A stretch of 64,000 bases of DNA, from positions 496,001 through 560,000 of the forward strand of contig NZ_BQYL01000001.1 in assembly GCF_023706045.1 (NCBI RefSeq), in the 5' to 3' direction. Below the pieces are notes generated by a model. The model did not search any database. It was not told the origin of the DNA and saw only the letters and a list, made by a program, of their open reading frames with translations. The translations under genes and the position numbers were made by a program. Shown in pieces: positions 32,560-42,096 of this stretch (positions are counted from its first letter, which is position 1; every line of letters begins with the position of its first letter). Source of the stretch: Kangiella sp. TOML190. GTDB taxonomy: Bacteria; Pseudomonadota; Gammaproteobacteria; Enterobacterales; Kangiellaceae.

Positions 32560-34503
32560 ATGTCTGCAAGTAAAACCTATCCAATTCGCACCATTCCAGC
32601 ACATAAGCCGCACATTGATGAAGAAACTTATCAGCGGATGTATCAACAATCCATCGAGAATCCGGAGCGTTTTTGGACTCGCATGGCGAATGAGTTTGTG
32701 GAATGGTTTGAACCTTGGCATACGCTCTCGGATATTGATTATCACAAAGCTAAAATTAAATGGTTCGAAGGCGCCAAGCTTAATGTGAGTTACAACTGTA
32801 TTGATCGTCATTTAACTGATAAAGCCGAACAAACGGCCATTATTTGGGAAGGCGATGAACCTGATCAGCAAAAATATATTTCCTATCAAGAACTTCACGA
32901 TGAAGTTTGTCGTTTCGCTAACGCCTTAAAATCTCTTGGGGTTACAAAAGGCGATCGGGTGTGTATATATATGCCGATGATCCCCGAAGTAGCTTATGCC
33001 ATGTTAGCTTGCGCGCGCATTGGCGCTGTTCATTCGGTGGTCTTTGGCGGTTTTTCGCCTGAAGCTTTAAAAACCCGAATTTTGGACAGTGATTGCCAAG
33101 TGATCATCACGGCCGACGAAGGTATTCGCGGTGGCAAGAAAATTCCTTTAAAAGCTAATACCGACCAAGCACTTGAAGACTGCCCCAACGTACATACGGT
33201 GATGGTAGTGAAGCACACCAATAAAACTACCAGCTGGTTTGGTAATCGGGATGTGGATTATAACCAGCTTAGACTGGAAATGGAGACTGATTGCCCGCCG
33301 GAAATTATGGATGCCGAAGATCCCTTATTTATTCTCTATACTTCTGGCTCTACCGGTAAGCCCAAAGGTGTCTTACACACTTCTGGCGGTTATATTTTAT
33401 ATGCTGCCATGACCCATAAATACGTGTTTGATTATCATGAAGGCGATATTTATTGGTGTACCGCGGATGCCGGTTGGATCACCGGCCACTCCTATATTTT
33501 TTATGGCCCACTTGCCAATGGCGCTACAACGCTAATGTTCGAAGGTGTGCCCAATTATCCTAATGCTTCGCGTTTTTGGGATGTCGTGGATAAACATAAG
33601 GTTAATATTTTTTATACCGCGCCAACCGCTATTCGCGCTTTAATGGCGCTCGGCGATGAGCCAGTAAAATCGACTTCGCGCCAGTCCTTGCGCGTTTTGG
33701 GAACCGTTGGCGAGCCGATTAATCCTGAAGCTTGGGAGTGGTACGATAAAGTGGTAGGCGAGCAGCGTTGTCCGATTGTCGATACTTGGTGGCAAACCGA
33801 AACCGGTGGTATTTTAATCTCACCGTTACCGGGCGCAACGCCACTTAAGCCAGGGTCAGCAACCAAACCGTTTTTTGGGGTGCAACCTGCGATCTTGGAT
33901 AAAGACGGTAAAGAGGTACTTGACGACGAGCATGGCGAAGCCAGCGGTAGTTTAGTGATGAAAGTCTCTTGGCCCGGGCAAATGCGTGGAGTTTATGGTG
34001 ATCAGCAGCGCTTCTTCGACACCTATTTCTCGCAGTTTGCAGGCTACTATTTTACAGGCGATGGCGCGCGCCGTGATGCCGATGGTTTTTACTGGATCAC
34101 TGGCCGCATGGATGATGTGCTGAATGTTTCTGGGCATCGCCTCGGCACTGCCGAGATCGAAAGTGCTTTAGTGTTGCATCCGGCAGTGGCCGAAGCCGCC
34201 GTTGTCGGTTATCCGCACGAGATCAAAGGCCAAGGGATCTATGCTTATGTCACCCCCATGACGGGCACAACAATGTCTGATGAGCTTATGGCGGAATTAA
34301 TTGCGTATGTTGCTAAAGAAATTGGCCCTATTGCTAAGCCCGATAAAATTCAATGGGCGCCTGGTTTGCCAAAGACCCGTTCAGGCAAAATTATGCGGCG
34401 TATTCTACGCAAGATTGCCGAGAACGAATTGGAGAATCTAGGCGATACCTCGACTCTTGCGGAACCGTCGGTAGTTGAAGAATTAATTACTAATCGACTC
34501 TAG
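32560..34503 (+). CDS. acs: Acetyl-CoA synthetase
   Basis: A 647-residue AMP-forming enzyme that activates acetate to acetyl-CoA through acetyl-adenylate. Visible motifs are [11 protein letters not shown] (ATP loop, near 260), the WWQTETGG core and the C-terminal [11 protein letters not shown], whose Lys is the usual acetylation site that switches activity off. The ATG at 32560 is preferred over that at 32548 because GAGG lies at good spacing before it and the family N-terminus fits. It converges with the DUF1853 gene. Confidence 0.95.
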   Translation: MSASKTYPIRTIPAHKPHIDEETYQRMYQQSIENPERFWTRMANEFVEWFEPWHTLSDIDYHKAKIKWFEGAKLNVSYNCIDRHLTDKAEQTAIIWEGDEPDQQKYISYQELHDEVCRFANALKSLGVTKGDRVCIYMPMIPEVAYAMLACARIGAVHSVVFGGFSPEALKTRILDSDCQVIITADEGIRGGKKIPLKANTDQALEDCPNVHTVMVVKHTNKTTSWFGNRDVDYNQLRLEMETDCPPEIMDAEDPLFILYTSGSTGKPKGVLHTSGGYILYAAMTHKYVFDYHEGDIYWCTADAGWITGHSYIFYGPLANGATTLMFEGVPNYPNASRFWDVVDKHKVNIFYTAPTAIRALMALGDEPVKSTSRQSLRVLGTVGEPINPEAWEWYDKVVGEQRCPIVDTWWQTETGGILISPLPGATPLKPGSATKPFFGVQPAILDKDGKEVLDDEHGEASGSLVMKVSWPGQMRGVYGDQQRFFDTYFSQFAGYYFTGDGARRDADGFYWITGRMDDVLNVSGHRLGTAEIESALVLHPAVAEAAVVGYPHEIKGQGIYAYVTPMTGTTMSDELMAELIAYVAKEIGPIAKPDKIQWAPGLPKTRSGKIMRRILRKIAENELENLGDTSTLAEPSVVEELITNRL

Positions 34504-34509
34504 TTTAAT

Positions 34510-35340
34510 CTAGGAAACAGCTTGAACGCGAAGCTGGGCTTTGTCTAACCAGTCTTGATTTACCACAAAGCCCCGCATCACTTCTATTCCATCTTTTACG
34601 GCTACAATTTTTTGTAAGCTAAAACCCTCAAAATCGAACGCCACTGGCAAGAGTTCATTAAGATCAGCATTGGATACTTCGGCTAACCAATAAAAACGCG
34701 GCAATTGATACCAATGGTAATCGGTCGACTCTATTAATTGGGATAAGTCTGTATATTCGATCCAAAAGCCTTTCAGGTGTTGTTCATTTACTTGTTTCGG
34801 ATAGCAAAAACTTTGCTCGACAAAGCTTGTCCATGGATAAAATAAGCGGCCTCGTGTTAACAGCCGTTTTTCATTCACGATAATACCTTTACCCGACAAC
34901 CAGGGTTTAACTGCAGGCTGCTCCGACAGTTGCAACTGATGCTGAAACAATCGTTGATATTTATTATCAAAGCGATCTTTTAGATTAGGGCCAACCCAAT
35001 CTGATAGCGAAGATCCTATGCCAATGTTTAAATAAAACTTTACCGCAAGCTCGCAATGAATAATTTGATTTTGATATTTGATAATAGAATCGAACTCACC
35101 AAGGGTTTGTTTATCAATAATAATTTGTAGGTTTTGCTCGAGGCTTTCAATGCTTGAACTGGTCGTTAACAAATTAAACCAGAGTTGTTCAAAATAAATG
35201 CCGAGTCGATGGGTCTTTTCAAATTCAAAGTTACGCTTAGCGATTAATAGATCCAGCAAGGGTTGCACGCTGCTAGTCGCATCTAAGGCTAATAATTCAG
35301 GGCTATCAAGTAACCATTGTTGATCGGCGTGAAATCGCAT
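34510..35340 (-). CDS. DUF1853-family protein
   Basis: A 276-residue cytoplasmic protein matching DUF1853 in its layout: RLGIYFEQLWFNLL near 45-58, then LGEFDSIIKYQNQIIHCELAVKFYL (about 79-103), a pattern reminiscent of restriction-endonuclease-like cores (D...E.K). Its function is unknown. It is the last gene on the minus strand before acs, six bases from the acs stop. Confidence 0.82.
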   Translation of the reverse strand: MRFHADQQWLLDSPELLALDATSSVQPLLDLLIAKRNFEFEKTHRLGIYFEQLWFNLLTTSSSIESLEQNLQIIIDKQTLGEFDSIIKYQNQIIHCELAVKFYLNIGIGSSLSDWVGPNLKDRFDNKYQRLFQHQLQLSEQPAVKPWLSGKGIIVNEKRLLTRGRLFYPWTSFVEQSFCYPKQVNEQHLKGFWIEYTDLSQLIESTDYHWYQLPRFYWLAEVSNADLNELLPVAFDFEGFSLQKIVAVKDGIEVMRGFVVNQDWLDKAQLRVQAVS

Positions 35341-35371
35341 TATTAATTTTCTAAGAAAATTTTATCCTAAC

Positions 35372-35399
35372 AAAAAAAGCCACCTTAATCATGGTGGCT
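35372..35399 (-). terminator. Intrinsic terminator of the cpxP/spy-like gene
   Basis: AGCCACC (35378-35384) pairs with GGTGGCT (35393-35399), and on the minus strand the stem is followed by seven T residues (35372-35378). It lies 56 bp after the stop of the LTxxQ-family gene. Confidence 0.8.
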
Positions 35400-35454
35400 A
35401 TAAAGTTAATTTCACGTGGAAATTAATGGGTAGTATTTTGCTAACTCAGTGGCG

Positions 35455-35937
35455 CTAGCCAGTTTTATCGCTGTTGCGGTATTCTTTTTTAAGGGCGCGC
35501 ATTTTTTGGCGTTTTTCCCTCTTATGGGCCTTCATTTCATCAAGCTTTACTCGCTGCTCATCGGTCAAGATGGCACGGAACTCTTTCCCAGCGGCATGTT
35601 TTTGCGCTAGCTTATCCGCTTTCAGGTCTGCTTCTTGTTGTAATAGACTTCTTAGACGACCTTGATCTAAAACCTCTTGCTGCATCACTTCACGGATTTG
35701 CTTATTTAGATCAGCCATCCGCGCTTTGTTCGCTTGCAGCTGTGCCTTGCGCTGCCCTTTATTGGCAGCAACTTGCGCTTTTTGCTCCTCGGTTAACTCA
35801 AGCTTTTTATAAAGATGCTCTTTGTGATGCATCTTTTTATGGTGTTTATGCATAGGACCAGCAACCGCACTCATAGACATAGCACCAGCAGATGCTAATA
35901 GTGCTGCTGCAATCGATACTTTTCTAAGTTTATTCAT
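35455..35937 (-). CDS. CpxP/Spy-type periplasmic LTxxQ protein
   Basis: A 160-residue exported protein. It has a signal peptide (about 1-26, ending AVA-G), a His/Lys-rich segment that may bind metal, and two LTxxQ-type motifs, LTEEQ and LTDEQ. It is mostly helical and highly charged. CpxP and Spy are periplasmic adaptor/chaperones. The ATG at 35937 is chosen because GGAG precedes it. It is divergent from the cpxR/cpxA pair with GTAAA boxes between them, so control by CpxR and feedback on CpxA are likely by analogy. Confidence 0.85.
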   Translation of the reverse strand: MNKLRKVSIAAALLASAGAMSMSAVAGPMHKHHKKMHHKEHLYKKLELTEEQKAQVAANKGQRKAQLQANKARMADLNKQIREVMQQEVLDQGRLRSLLQQEADLKADKLAQKHAAGKEFRAILTDEQRVKLDEMKAHKREKRQKMRALKKEYRNSDKTG

Positions 35938-36079
35938 AAGGGACTCCATTAATAACTAGGTATCTTAATAACAAGATATTGTGCACTAAGCGACTTCTAA
36001 CCTAGTGGACATTATTCCACTCAAAGAAATCACTTATCGTTTGGTATGATTTACTATACCCAGTTCTGTCTTACAGTGG

Positions 36080-36106
36080 GTAAAGTTTCAGTAAAAGTCC
36101 TGTAAA
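36080..36106. promoter_or_regulatory. Three GTAAA boxes in 11-bp phase, probable CpxR operator
   Basis: GTAAA occurs at 36080-36084, 36091-36095 and 36102-36106, each separated by six bases. The known CpxR site is GTAAA-N(4-8)-GTAAA. The array lies in the divergent region between the cpxP-like gene (start 35937) and cpxR (start 36205), fitting control of one or both promoters. Confidence 0.7.
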
Positions 36107-36204
36107 TGTCGCTGACTAATCTTTACATTCAGCCGGTGCGTTTATGCTGTAAATTCATGATATTATTGATTTAGTTATGATTATTTTTACGTTATGGAAG
36201 TTTT

Positions 36205-36903
36205 ATGGCTCGATTATTGTTAGCCGATGATGACATTGAACTTTGTCAGCTACTTAGCGAATATTTAGGCAACGAAGGCTTCGGCATTGAGCTAGCCCAT
36301 GATGGCGCCAGCGCTGCTAAATTAATTTTGAATCAAGAATTTGACCTGATGGTACTGGACGTAATGTTACCGAACCTGAACGGTTTTGAAGTGCTTAAAG
36401 AAGTACGCAAAGAATCTCAGATCCCGATTTTAATGCTCACCGCCCGTGGCGATGAAATTGACCGGATTGTAGGGTTAGAGCTTGGCGCCGACGATTATAT
36501 TGGCAAACCCTGCAATCCGCGCGAACTGACAGCCCGAATTCGTTCCATTTTACGGCGCACTGAAAATATTTATCAGGCTAAAAATAAAAAACTTGAATCG
36601 ATCCATATCGCCGATGTTTATATCAACCCGGCGGCACGCGAAGTGTTACAAGATAATGCCACCGTCAAGCTCACCGCAACTGAGTTTGACATTTTATATC
36701 TATTGATGTCGCAAGCTGGACAACTGGTGGATCGCGATCAACTGTCCGAATCTTGCCTTGGCCGTAAGCTAGAGCCTTATGATCGCAGCATTGATATGCA
36801 CATCAGTAATCTTCGCCGCAAACTGGGAACCGATGACAAAGGTGATGAGCGGATTAAAACAGTTCGAGGAGTTGGCTACCAATATGTTGCCCTCGATTCG
36901 TAG
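36205..36903 (+). CDS. cpxR: OmpR-family response regulator CpxR
   Basis: A 232-residue two-component regulator. The receiver domain has the acidic pocket LLADDDIE near 5-12, phosphorylation site D52, T79 and K101. The C-terminal winged-helix DNA-binding domain spans about 135-230. The cpxP-like gene and GTAAA boxes upstream and the CpxA-like kinase downstream support CpxR, the envelope-stress regulator. Its 3' end overlaps the kinase start by 20 bp. Confidence 0.9.
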   Translation: MARLLLADDDIELCQLLSEYLGNEGFGIELAHDGASAAKLILNQEFDLMVLDVMLPNLNGFEVLKEVRKESQIPILMLTARGDEIDRIVGLELGADDYIGKPCNPRELTARIRSILRRTENIYQAKNKKLESIHIADVYINPAAREVLQDNATVKLTATEFDILYLLMSQAGQLVDRDQLSESCLGRKLEPYDRSIDMHISNLRRKLGTDDKGDERIKTVRGVGYQYVALDS

Positions 36904-38296
36904 GTTAGCGCGCCCCAACCTATTCTGGAAAATCTTTTTGTGGTTTTGGTTAGCCACCTTAATCGTGTTGGCAAGTCTGGTATTTCTGTATAGTTTTACC
37001 GAGCAAGACAGTCGTCAAGTTCCCATTGAGCGGAAAGAGCTTATCGAGCTGAGAAAAACCGCCATCATGATCCAACAAAAACGCCTGCTTGATGAATACC
37101 AAGACTTGATGCTACTGCAACCTAAAAAAGCGTTAAAACTGCTAGAAAATACCTTCATTCTAGATAAATACGGCAAAGATTTATTCGAGCGAGATGTCCC
37201 CGAAGCTATTTACAAACTGCGTGCTTTTAATAAAAGAACTCATAAGATCGCGGCAGTAGTGAATAACAATATTAGTTATTATGGTCCCGAGGTTGTATAC
37301 AATCGCGGAAAGCACTACCAATTGTATTTGAGCAAAAAAAGCCAACAACATTTTTACAGCGTACTGGCCTATATCTATCACTCCACCTCGATCTGGAACA
37401 TTCTCGCCACGCTAGTTATTAGCGCCTTGGTCTGTTTTGGCCTTGCTTGGTACCTCACCAAACCAATCCATCAATTACAAAAAGCTACTCGTGATTTTGC
37501 TTCTGGAAATTTACGAGCAAGAGCTAAAAACTTTATCGGCAAAAGGCATGATGAGTTTGCTGATTTAGGCGAAGACTTTGATCGAATGGCTGATAAAATT
37601 GATCAAATGATACACTCGCAAAAACGCCTGTTAAGCGATGTGTCGCACGAGTTGCGCTCACCGCTAACCCGCATGCAGATCGCTTCTGGATTAGCCTTAA
37701 ATAAAGCCACCGACGATAATCGTAAACATTTAGAGCGGATCGAACTGGAAATTGAGCGACTGGATGACATGATTGGCGAACTGCTGCAAGTAGCGGCTTT
37801 AGAACGTGGTCATTATTATGAAGAAAAATCCAGCTTTGTTCTAAATAATTTGATTTACGTACTTGTTCAAGATGCCCAATTTGAAGCCAACGCTAACGCT
37901 AAAGGAGTGATTTTCAATGCCAATGAAGACATTGAATTTTACGGCTATTATGGGCTAATCGCGCGGGCGGTGGAAAATATTTTACGCAATGCCATTCGTC
38001 ATACGGAAAAAAATACTCAGGTTACGGTAAACCTGAGCCAAAATGGAAATGCGATTGACATTACCATTCAAGATCAAGGTCCTGGTGTTAACGGACTGCA
38101 TATCGATAAAATTTTCGAACCTTTCTATCGACCAACTGAAGCCCGCGAACGAACTTCTGGTGGTACCGGTTTAGGGTTGGCCATTGCCAAACGAGGGATT
38201 GAAGCGAATGGAGGAAAGATCTTAGCCATTAATGGTACCGAGTGCGGCCTGGATAAAGGCTTGAAAGTTACCATTGTTCTTCCCAAATCGAACTAG
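36884..38296 (+). CDS. cpxA: Envelope-stress sensor histidine kinase CpxA
   Basis: A 470-residue sensor kinase. A membrane helix (about 13-36) is followed by a periplasmic domain, a second helix (about 163-187) and HAMP, a dimerisation domain with the phosphorylated His in SDVSHELRSPLTRMQ, and an ATPase domain with N (NILRNAIRH), G1 (DQGPGV) and G2 (GGTGLGLAI) boxes. The ATG at 36884 is chosen instead of the far upstream 36779, which would overlap cpxR by over 120 bp. It should phosphorylate CpxR upon envelope stress. Confidence 0.9.
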   Translation: MLPSIRRLARPNLFWKIFLWFWLATLIVLASLVFLYSFTEQDSRQVPIERKELIELRKTAIMIQQKRLLDEYQDLMLLQPKKALKLLENTFILDKYGKDLFERDVPEAIYKLRAFNKRTHKIAAVVNNNISYYGPEVVYNRGKHYQLYLSKKSQQHFYSVLAYIYHSTSIWNILATLVISALVCFGLAWYLTKPIHQLQKATRDFASGNLRARAKNFIGKRHDEFADLGEDFDRMADKIDQMIHSQKRLLSDVSHELRSPLTRMQIASGLALNKATDDNRKHLERIELEIERLDDMIGELLQVAALERGHYYEEKSSFVLNNLIYVLVQDAQFEANANAKGVIFNANEDIEFYGYYGLIARAVENILRNAIRHTEKNTQVTVNLSQNGNAIDITIQDQGPGVNGLHIDKIFEPFYRPTEARERTSGGTGLGLAIAKRGIEANGGKILAINGTECGLDKGLKVTIVLPKSN

Positions 38297-38311
38297 CAGC
38301 CAAGTCTGCCG

Positions 38312-38974
38312 CTAATCAATTTTGGCAAATAGCAACATAATCGCTAGACCGATTAAGAATGCGCCTAGAATACGATCGATCCAATAGCCGTAATTGGCGA
38401 AAAAGCCACGAACTTTTTGCTGGCTTAACAGAAAAGATAAGCTCACAAACCAAGCCGCAGTCGCAAACGCCATCCAGATCCCGTACACCAGCTGAATCTT
38501 GATTGGAGTGCTAGTACTGATGATGCTGGTAAATAAAGAAAAGAAAAATAAAGTTGCTTTAGGGTTAAGTACATTGGTCATGAAACCTTGGCGAAATGCT
38601 TTAGACAGTGGCATTTGTTGCTGGCTAGGCTTATCATTTTGTTTAGAATTTGGGGACGATTTTTGCGCTCGAATCGCTTGCAAACCGATATAACCTAAAT
38701 ACAAAGCACCAGCGATCTTGATGCTGGTAAACAACCATGGAGTACTTTTGATCAAGGCACCAACGCCAACTAAGGCAATCGCCACGTGTACCAAAATAGC
38801 CAAGCCAATCCCTATACTCGTGACTATGGCCGGACGACGACCAAAAATTAAACTTTGCCGCATTACAATTGCAAAATCAGGACCGGGGCTAGCCACTGCC
38901 AACAAATGAGCCGAAGCAATCAGCAAAAACTCTTGCCAATAATTATCAAATAGGCTTTGAATTAACTCCACCAT
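38312..38974 (-). CDS. LysE/RhtB-family exporter
   Basis: A 220-residue inner-membrane protein with six predicted helices. The family segment ASPGPDFAIVMRQSL (about 29-43) and the FMTNVLNPKATLFF segment (about 130-143) are those of LysE/RhtB amino-acid exporters. The exported amino acid cannot be inferred. Its start overlaps the DedA stop by one base. Confidence 0.9.
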   Translation of the reverse strand: MVELIQSLFDNYWQEFLLIASAHLLAVASPGPDFAIVMRQSLIFGRRPAIVTSIGIGLAILVHVAIALVGVGALIKSTPWLFTSIKIAGALYLGYIGLQAIRAQKSSPNSKQNDKPSQQQMPLSKAFRQGFMTNVLNPKATLFFFSLFTSIISTSTPIKIQLVYGIWMAFATAAWFVSLSFLLSQQKVRGFFANYGYWIDRILGAFLIGLAIMLLFAKID

Positions 38975-39735
38975 TAGCTGATCACCTGCCAGATTTTCTG
39001 ACTAAGCTCAAGCATCAAGGGGCCATACCGAGTTTGGGTCAAAAAGACAATCACACCCAGCAATAATACCGGCATAAGCGCAAACACCAACTTTCGCCGA
39101 CTTGCCAATACAGTTGATGCTTGTCTTGCGCGGTAAGCATCAATTAAAAAACGCCCCATTAGCCATATCGCCGAAGCGATGGCAACCACGCAACCAAGCA
39201 AAATCCATATTTCTTGCTTCTCAAAAGTCAAAGCGGCTCCAACCACTACTCCAGGCATCAAATAGACCGGCGCCCAAATTAGGGTCGCTAGCACCACCGC
39301 GCTAATAAAGCGTTTAAAAACCATATCAAGCAAACCAGCAATCAGCGATATTACTGCACGGATAGGGCCAATAAATTGACCAATAAGGATACTCGCAAAG
39401 CCATGACGTTTAACAAAACTTTCGGCATTATCCAGCAACTTTTGATGCCGACCCACCCAAGCACTTTGGTGCAGTCTGTCCTTAAAGTAAAAGCCCACGC
39501 CATAGGATACCAGCTGACCCAATACCGCTCCTGAAAAACTTGAAAGCGCCATTAACCAAAAATTTAAGTGGCCATTACCAATAAGAGTGCCTACCCCAAC
39601 CAATAAAAGCCAGCCAGGAACCGCTAAACCAATAATCGCCAAGGACTCAAGAAAAGCAATAGCAAACACCGCCAAGCCTGCCCAATAAGGGTTAGCGGAA
39701 ATCCAGTCTAAGAGGTTTGAGACAAATTGTTCCAT
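38974..39735 (-). CDS. DedA-family membrane protein
   Basis: A 253-residue multi-pass inner-membrane protein with the DedA/SNARE-associated pattern, including the family signature in GQFIGPIRAVISLIAGLL (about 121-138) and an N-terminal EsLAIIGLAVPG segment. DedA proteins are implicated in lipid-carrier recycling and proton-motive-force maintenance. It is upstream of, and overlaps, the LysE-family gene. Confidence 0.9.
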   Translation of the reverse strand: MEQFVSNLLDWISANPYWAGLAVFAIAFLESLAIIGLAVPGWLLLVGVGTLIGNGHLNFWLMALSSFSGAVLGQLVSYGVGFYFKDRLHQSAWVGRHQKLLDNAESFVKRHGFASILIGQFIGPIRAVISLIAGLLDMVFKRFISAVVLATLIWAPVYLMPGVVVGAALTFEKQEIWILLGCVVAIASAIWLMGRFLIDAYRARQASTVLASRRKLVFALMPVLLLGVIVFLTQTRYGPLMLELSQKIWQVIS

Positions 39736-39861
39736 GGCCGCATCATGAACAAAATTATTGTTAATGTCGAGTATTTCCTAAAGCGGACGATTAAATCATT
39801 CTTGCCAAATTTTTAGCAGTCGTTTATCGTGCTAAACATTAGAAAACTCGAGAAAATAGCG

Positions 39862-40305
39862 ATGAGTGACCAATATAAAACCATTATCCAACAGCGCCAA
39901 CCGCAAGAAGTGGAAATCTTTCAAAATATCCACCCAAACGTTGAGCCGCCAAAGCTTGATGCCAATCAACTTAATGCCAACCAAGCGGTCAACGACTACC
40001 GTTCTTCAGGAGAGTTGATTCGTAGTCTCGCCAATACCATACGCCTATGGCGACAAAACACTCCAGCCGATGCACAACCGGCGATTACGGCTATTTTGTC
40101 CGGCGGTATGCAAATTAGCGTCACTCGCCTGGCCCAAGAATCTTTTCACGGAATACGCATAGAAGGCCACGTTGGCGGCAATCCTTGCATGCTACTGACC
40201 CACCAATCGAATGTGCAATTGCTGTGCTATATTGAAAAAATAGCGGAAGAAGTTCCAGAAAGAACTATTGGCTTTATCGTCGATGGAAAGGAAACCCAAG
40301 AATAA
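39862..40305 (+). CDS. Conserved-looking hypothetical protein
   Basis: I do not recognise this 147-residue soluble protein. The N-terminal third is polar and probably flexible (Gln/Asn-rich, about 1-60). The second part (70-147) looks folded, with a beta-rich pattern around RIEGHVGGNPCMLLTH. An ATG at 39862 with GAG upstream is chosen over a GTG at 39829. Its composition is like that of its neighbours. It stands alone on the plus strand. Confidence 0.6.
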   Translation: MSDQYKTIIQQRQPQEVEIFQNIHPNVEPPKLDANQLNANQAVNDYRSSGELIRSLANTIRLWRQNTPADAQPAITAILSGGMQISVTRLAQESFHGIRIEGHVGGNPCMLLTHQSNVQLLCYIEKIAEEVPERTIGFIVDGKETQE

Positions 40306-40346
40306 CCTGCGGTTGAGCCGAATTTAGTTTCCTTAAATGCTTTACT

Positions 40347-41042
40347 CTAAATGGCTTGCTGTAAATCCAAACTCAGCAAGCTATCGTTTAATTCATCATT
40401 CAGCAACATAACGTTAACATCACAGGGCTCGGCCAAATTCTGCAACTGCTGCTCGATCTCCTGCGCGTCTACCGCAAACTCGCTGCAAACTGAAACTTGA
40501 GCGGTAAATTGCTCCCTGCCTTTTGCATCACGCTGCGTCTGCTGTTTCAAGGATTCAATGACCAAGCGGTTTTGATTCAACAGCTGTAACATTTTCAACT
40601 GAAACTGCGATTGCTGACGCCCCCAAATTTCAAAATCAAACCGCAACCTCTGGCTTTGCCCGTCCGCCTGCGGCTGAATAATATGGTGCACCTGATAATG
40701 GCAATAGTCGCTTTCTAAGCTTTTGATACAAGCAATAAAAGGTTGCACATACATTTGCTTGAGAGCGATATGAAATACCCCTGAAAAGTGTTTTCCCACT
40801 CGGCTAAAACTTTTACTCAAGAACTCGCCCTTAAAGCGATAAAGAATCTCAGCAAGAGTTAACACAATCGGTTCTTGCTCTTTACCTTGAACGGTGACCA
40901 CGATCTGCTTGTCTTGCGGCTCTTTTTGCCCATCAGCATTAAGCCCGACTGCCACCTTTTCAGCAGTTTTTGTCAGAGGATCCTTCGCTCGGCGGCCATC
41001 ATCTTGATTGTCTTGTTTGCCCATCAAGTGCTTTTGTTTCAT
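40347..41042 (-). CDS. Hypothetical cytoplasmic protein
   Basis: I do not recognise this protein, 231 residues from the ATG at 41042; a TTG at 41105 and an ATG at 41024 are alternatives. The first about 60 residues are charged and Lys/Asp-rich, and the rest is Gln-rich with a mixed alpha/beta pattern. There is no signal peptide or membrane segment. It converges with the gene at 39862 and is divergent from the M48 gene. Confidence 0.6.
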   Translation of the reverse strand: MKQKHLMGKQDNQDDGRRAKDPLTKTAEKVAVGLNADGQKEPQDKQIVVTVQGKEQEPIVLTLAEILYRFKGEFLSKSFSRVGKHFSGVFHIALKQMYVQPFIACIKSLESDYCHYQVHHIIQPQADGQSQRLRFDFEIWGRQQSQFQLKMLQLLNQNRLVIESLKQQTQRDAKGREQFTAQVSVCSEFAVDAQEIEQQLQNLAEPCDVNVMLLNDELNDSLLSLDLQQAI

Positions 41043-41130
41043 TATTATTACCACATATTGGGTTATCCACCTGTCAAAACTACAAGACTTATGGTTATTT
41101 TTCAACCAATTCTGTTAGCTTTTCTGTAAA

Positions 41131-41160
41131 TTTGCTAACAATTGTCAAACTTTTGCTAAC
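41131..41160 (+). promoter_or_regulatory. TTTGCTAAC direct repeat before the M48 lipoprotein gene
   Basis: TTTGCTAAC occurs at 41131-41139 and 41152-41160, two helical turns apart (21 bp), with GTTAGC inverted at 41114-41119. It is upstream of the M48 gene in a 180-bp divergent gap, so may be an activator or repressor site. No known consensus is matched. Confidence 0.3.
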
Positions 41161-41222
41161 TGATTGTTTCTATTGCTGATTATCGCTAGACTAAAATAAT
41201 AGCCACAATGACCGGAGTTTGT

Positions 41223-42026
41223 ATGAACCGTTTTTTGTTAGTCGCTTTTATTGCCAGCCTAGTATCGGCCTGCGCTACCTCGCCGACTGGCCGCAGTCAG
41301 GTAATTCTGTACCCTGAGTCGCAAATGAACCAAATGGGTTCGGCCGCCTTTACTTCGATGAAGAAAAGCCAAAAAGTCGATACCGATGCTCGAAACAACC
41401 AATACGTCAATTGTATCGTTGATGCGCTTATTCCAGTGTTAATTGAAGAAGCACCAGCAACTAAAAATCTTAATTGGGAAACCAATGTGTTTGTGGACGA
41501 TACGCCTAACGCTTTTGCCTTGCCCGGTGGCAAAGTAGGAGTACATACAGGCGTGTTCAAGGTCGCCACTAATGCCGACCAGTTAGCTTCGGTGATTGGT
41601 CATGAAATAGGTCACGTCTGGGCGCGTCACGGTAACGAGCGTGTCTCACAAAACACCTTAGCGCAAACAGGAATGCAGCTGGCTGCTATCGCGGCAGGCG
41701 AACCCACCGCCGAAAAGCAACAGCTGTTAGGATTGCTAGGGATGGGAGCACAAGTGGGTGTTTTATTACCTTTTAGTCGCCAACACGAAACCGAAGCCGA
41801 TCAAATTGGGCAAAAACTTATGGCCAGAGCTGGCTTTGATCCCCGAGCAAGCGTAGTGGTTTGGCAAAACATGTCCAAATTAGGCGGTAAAAAACCTCCA
41901 GAATTTTTATCGACTCACCCAGCGAACCAAACCCGCATTAACCAGTTAAATGCGCGGATGCCAGAGTCCCTTAAACTTTATCAACAAGCTAGAGCACAAG
42001 GCAAAAGACCTAATTGCAAACGCTAG
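41223..42026 (+). CDS. M48-family metalloprotease lipoprotein
   Basis: A 267-residue exported zinc protease. It has a lipobox (VSAC) near residue 17 and the HEIGHVWARH site, with a downstream Glu in ETEADQIG as third ligand. It resembles LoiP/YggG and BepA-like quality-control proteases of the outer membrane, without TPR repeats. The ATG at 41223 with GGAG upstream is preferred to that at 41208. A strong terminator follows. Confidence 0.9.
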   Translation: MNRFLLVAFIASLVSACATSPTGRSQVILYPESQMNQMGSAAFTSMKKSQKVDTDARNNQYVNCIVDALIPVLIEEAPATKNLNWETNVFVDDTPNAFALPGGKVGVHTGVFKVATNADQLASVIGHEIGHVWARHGNERVSQNTLAQTGMQLAAIAAGEPTAEKQQLLGLLGMGAQVGVLLPFSRQHETEADQIGQKLMARAGFDPRASVVVWQNMSKLGGKKPPEFLSTHPANQTRINQLNARMPESLKLYQQARAQGKRPNCKR

Positions 42027-42050
42027 CCCTATAGTATTAACTTACAAAAA

Positions 42051-42075
42051 AGCCGAGCAATTGCTCGGCTTTTTT
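42051..42075 (+). terminator. Intrinsic terminator of the M48 protease gene
   Basis: AGCCGAGCAATTGCTCGGCT (42051-42070) is a perfect 20-bp palindrome followed by five T residues. It lies 24 bp after the M48 stop and before the convergent GST gene. Confidence 0.9.
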
Positions 42076-42096
42076 GGGATTCGTCTGCCATAAACT

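Noticed and set aside
36779-36884. Upstream start for the CpxA-like kinase
   Set aside because: It would overlap cpxR by over 120 bp and add residues with no similarity to the family; the ATG at 36884 starts at the usual position.
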